The notes under the pieces were generated by a model. It did no database searches. It saw only the letters and a list, made by a program, of their open reading frames with translations, and was not told the DNA's origin. DNA of 6,367 bases, taken from positions 1 through 6,367 of the forward strand of contig JBKHJZ010000182.1 in assembly GCA_046537875.1 (NCBI GenBank), in the 5' to 3' direction. The position numbers and the translations under genes are program-made. Source of the stretch: JBKHJZ01 sp046537875 (lineage in GTDB: Bacteria; Actinomycetota; Acidimicrobiia; Acidimicrobiales; VFJN01). Positions 5,190-6,367 of the stretch are shown in pieces. How positions within the stretch are numbered: position 1 is the first letter of the stretch; every line of letters starts with the position of its first letter.

Positions 5190-6367
5190 GATCCGATCCC
5201 GGGCGTCCGCCCCGAGGATCACGGTCACGTCCAGCTCCTCGTCGGGGACGGCCAGCCCACCGCGGGGCGCGTCTACCTGCTCGACATCGCCCACGCCGAG
5301 GGCCAGTCCGAGCCGCTCGGCCGCCTCCCGCTGCCCGGGGAGCCGATGGATCACGCGGGTCGTCGCCTCCGAGAACGACGGCCCGTTGCCCACGATCGTG
5401 ATCTCGGCGCCGGAGCGCACGAGCCGCCGGGCCGCCGCGGTCGTCAGCGTGTCGTCGGTGGTGCCGTTCAGCAACCGGACCCGCACGCGGGCGCCCGGCG
5501 CCGGCGACACCGGGAACGGGATGGTGCGACTGACCAGATCGGCCGTGCGCTCGCGGTCGGGCCGCCACCGCACGTCGCCGTCGTCCCGCTGCTCGGTCAC
5601 GGGCAGCGGCGCCGTGGTGAGGTCCCCCGCCGCGAACCCCCGAACGAACCGGCCGATGCCCACCTCGACCTCCCCGGGCACCGCGTGGTCGCCGCCGGCC
5701 CCGACGGCGGCCACCCACGACGACCAGAAGCCGGCCGCCCGCTCCAGCCTGTCGAGCTCGGTCTCGTCGTCGCCGAGCGCAGCCAGGTACCGGCCGACGT
5801 CGCCGGCGGCGAGCTCCACCTCGCCGCCGGGGAACCCGACCACGGCCCCCCGCGGCTCGACCGTCACCGGCGCCACCGGAGCGACGAGGCTCGCCCACCG
5901 CCGGTCGTCCACCACCACGGACTCGGCGATGTCGACGACCAGCATCTCCTCCAGCGCGCCGACGGCAGCCTCGGCCCCGCCCCGCGCGTAGGCGTCGGCG
6001 AGCGTGGTCTCCGCACCCTCGAACGGCACCACCGTCGACGGGGGGACGAGCACCGCCGCGCCGCCCTCGTCGCCGGCGTTCAGGCTCAGCAGCGTGATCC
6101 CGACCAGCTCTCCGCCGCCGGGCTGCACCACGGCGAGCGTGGGCGTGGGTTCGACGTACGCCTGGTATCCCGGCTCGTCCGGGCTGGCGGTCGGCTCGAC
6201 GTACCGCCCGGCGGTGCTGTCGCGGACCAGCGAGACGGCGCCGAGCACGAGCGCCACCCCGGCCGCCGCGAGCAGGCCCATCGCCACCAGAACCCCTGCC
6301 CGGCGGCGCCGCAGCCGGCGCGGCCCGCGCCTGCGCCGGCGGTCCCGGGACCCACGAGCCGCCGGCC
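5172..6367 (-). CDS. Membrane-anchored LCP-like protein with LytR_C domain, 5' end outside the window
   Basis: The frame stays open to the right edge, so the start lies at or beyond it; 397 residues are visible. An Arg-rich cytoplasmic stretch (13 Arg in 22 residues, before 6287) leads into one membrane segment (VLVAMGLLAAAGVALVLGAV). Numbering from the internal GTG at 6287, a linker (about 24-60) precedes a region resembling the LytR-CpsA-Psr domain, the enzyme class that attaches glycopolymers to peptidoglycan: GITLLSLN at 63-70, VPPSTVVPF at 81-89, LADAYARGGAEAAV at 96-109, VVVDDRRWASLV at 124-135 and DRLERAAGFWSSWV at 179-192. The C-terminus (about 268-371; VRLLNGTTDDTLTTAAARRL, then VILGADAR) matches LytR_C. 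By-eye alignment shows the usual PRDT replaced by PPST and the YVRxR strand by YLAAL, so catalytic arginines appear lost. The GTG at 6287 is a possible but unlikely start, as it would discard the basic segment. Upstream nadD is expected by analogy. LytR_C confident; LCP ancestry probable; function unknown. Confidence 0.8.
   Translation of the reverse strand, partial: PAARGSRDRRRRRGPRRLRRRRAGVLVAMGLLAAAGVALVLGAVSLVRDSTAGRYVEPTASPDEPGYQAYVEPTPTLAVVQPGGGELVGITLLSLNAGDEGGAAVLVPPSTVVPFEGAETTLADAYARGGAEAAVGALEEMLVVDIAESVVVDDRRWASLVAPVAPVTVEPRGAVVGFPGGEVELAAGDVGRYLAALGDDETELDRLERAAGFWSSWVAAVGAGGDHAVPGEVEVGIGRFVRGFAAGDLTTAPLPVTEQRDDGDVRWRPDRERTADLVSRTIPFPVSPAPGARVRVRLLNGTTDDTLTTAAARRLVRSGAEITIVGNGPSFSEATTRVIHRLPGQREAAERLGLALGVGDVEQVDAPRGGLAVPDEELDVTVILGADARDRIEGQET

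Noticed and set aside
4747..5898. A single 383-residue protein including RsfS
   Set aside because: Only the last 142 residues are RsfS; the rest is Arg/Gly-rich out-of-frame reading of the LCP-like gene, which has recognisable domains in its own frame.
4888..5991. Plus-strand open frame opposite rsfS and the LCP-like gene
   Set aside because: Ser/Arg/Pro-rich shadow; no motif and no promoter.
1..6367. Mobile elements, CRISPR arrays, toxin-antitoxin or defence genes
   Set aside because: No transposase, integrase, direct repeats, spacer arrays or candidate small gene pairs were seen on either strand.

Overview
The window is high-GC DNA (about 70% by eye) and carries four protein genes and one tRNA gene. 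Everything points to an actinobacterium. The leucyl-tRNA synthetase is of the long actinobacterial type, with an RMGKS version of the KMSKS loop and an extra segment before the VNWCP motif. leuS has a TAnnnT-type -10 box almost touching its start codon. An LCP/LytR_C-type gene sits directly before rsfS. The class Acidimicrobiia would fit, but that is an impression and not something the sequence proves.

Layout from left to right. (1) Positions 3-1649, minus strand: an acyl-adenylate-forming ligase of the FAAL/FadD type, complete. (2) Positions 1650-1752: a 103-base divergent intergenic region with an imperfect inverted repeat and the leuS -10 box. (3) Positions 1753-4665, plus strand: complete leuS, probably translated from a leaderless mRNA. 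(4) Positions 4666-4735: a 70-base gap holding a good promoter for the next gene. (5) Positions 4736-4808, plus strand: tRNA-Ala with anticodon GGC and the G3:U70 identity pair. (6) Positions 4747-5175, minus strand: rsfS, the ribosomal silencing factor, whose last 20 codons and stop codon lie antisense inside the tRNA gene. (7) From 5172 to the right edge, minus strand: a membrane-anchored LCP-like protein with a LytR_C domain, incomplete at its 5' end. It overlaps rsfS by four bases (CTGA).

The two minus-strand genes on the right form a translationally coupled pair, and in many actinobacteria nadD lies just upstream of this pair. leuS, tRNA-Ala and rsfS all concern translation (charging of tRNA-Leu, decoding of alanine GCC/GCU codons, and silencing of the 50S subunit in slow growth). 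leuS and rsfS converge on the tRNA gene from opposite sides and are not one operon. No stretch longer than 103 bases lacks a gene.

This is mostly ordinary housekeeping DNA. I found no mobile element, CRISPR array, toxin-antitoxin pair or defence system. The points most worth a second look are the rsfS/tRNA-Ala antisense overlap, the apparent CTG start of rsfS, and the LCP domain that has lost the arginines expected for catalysis.
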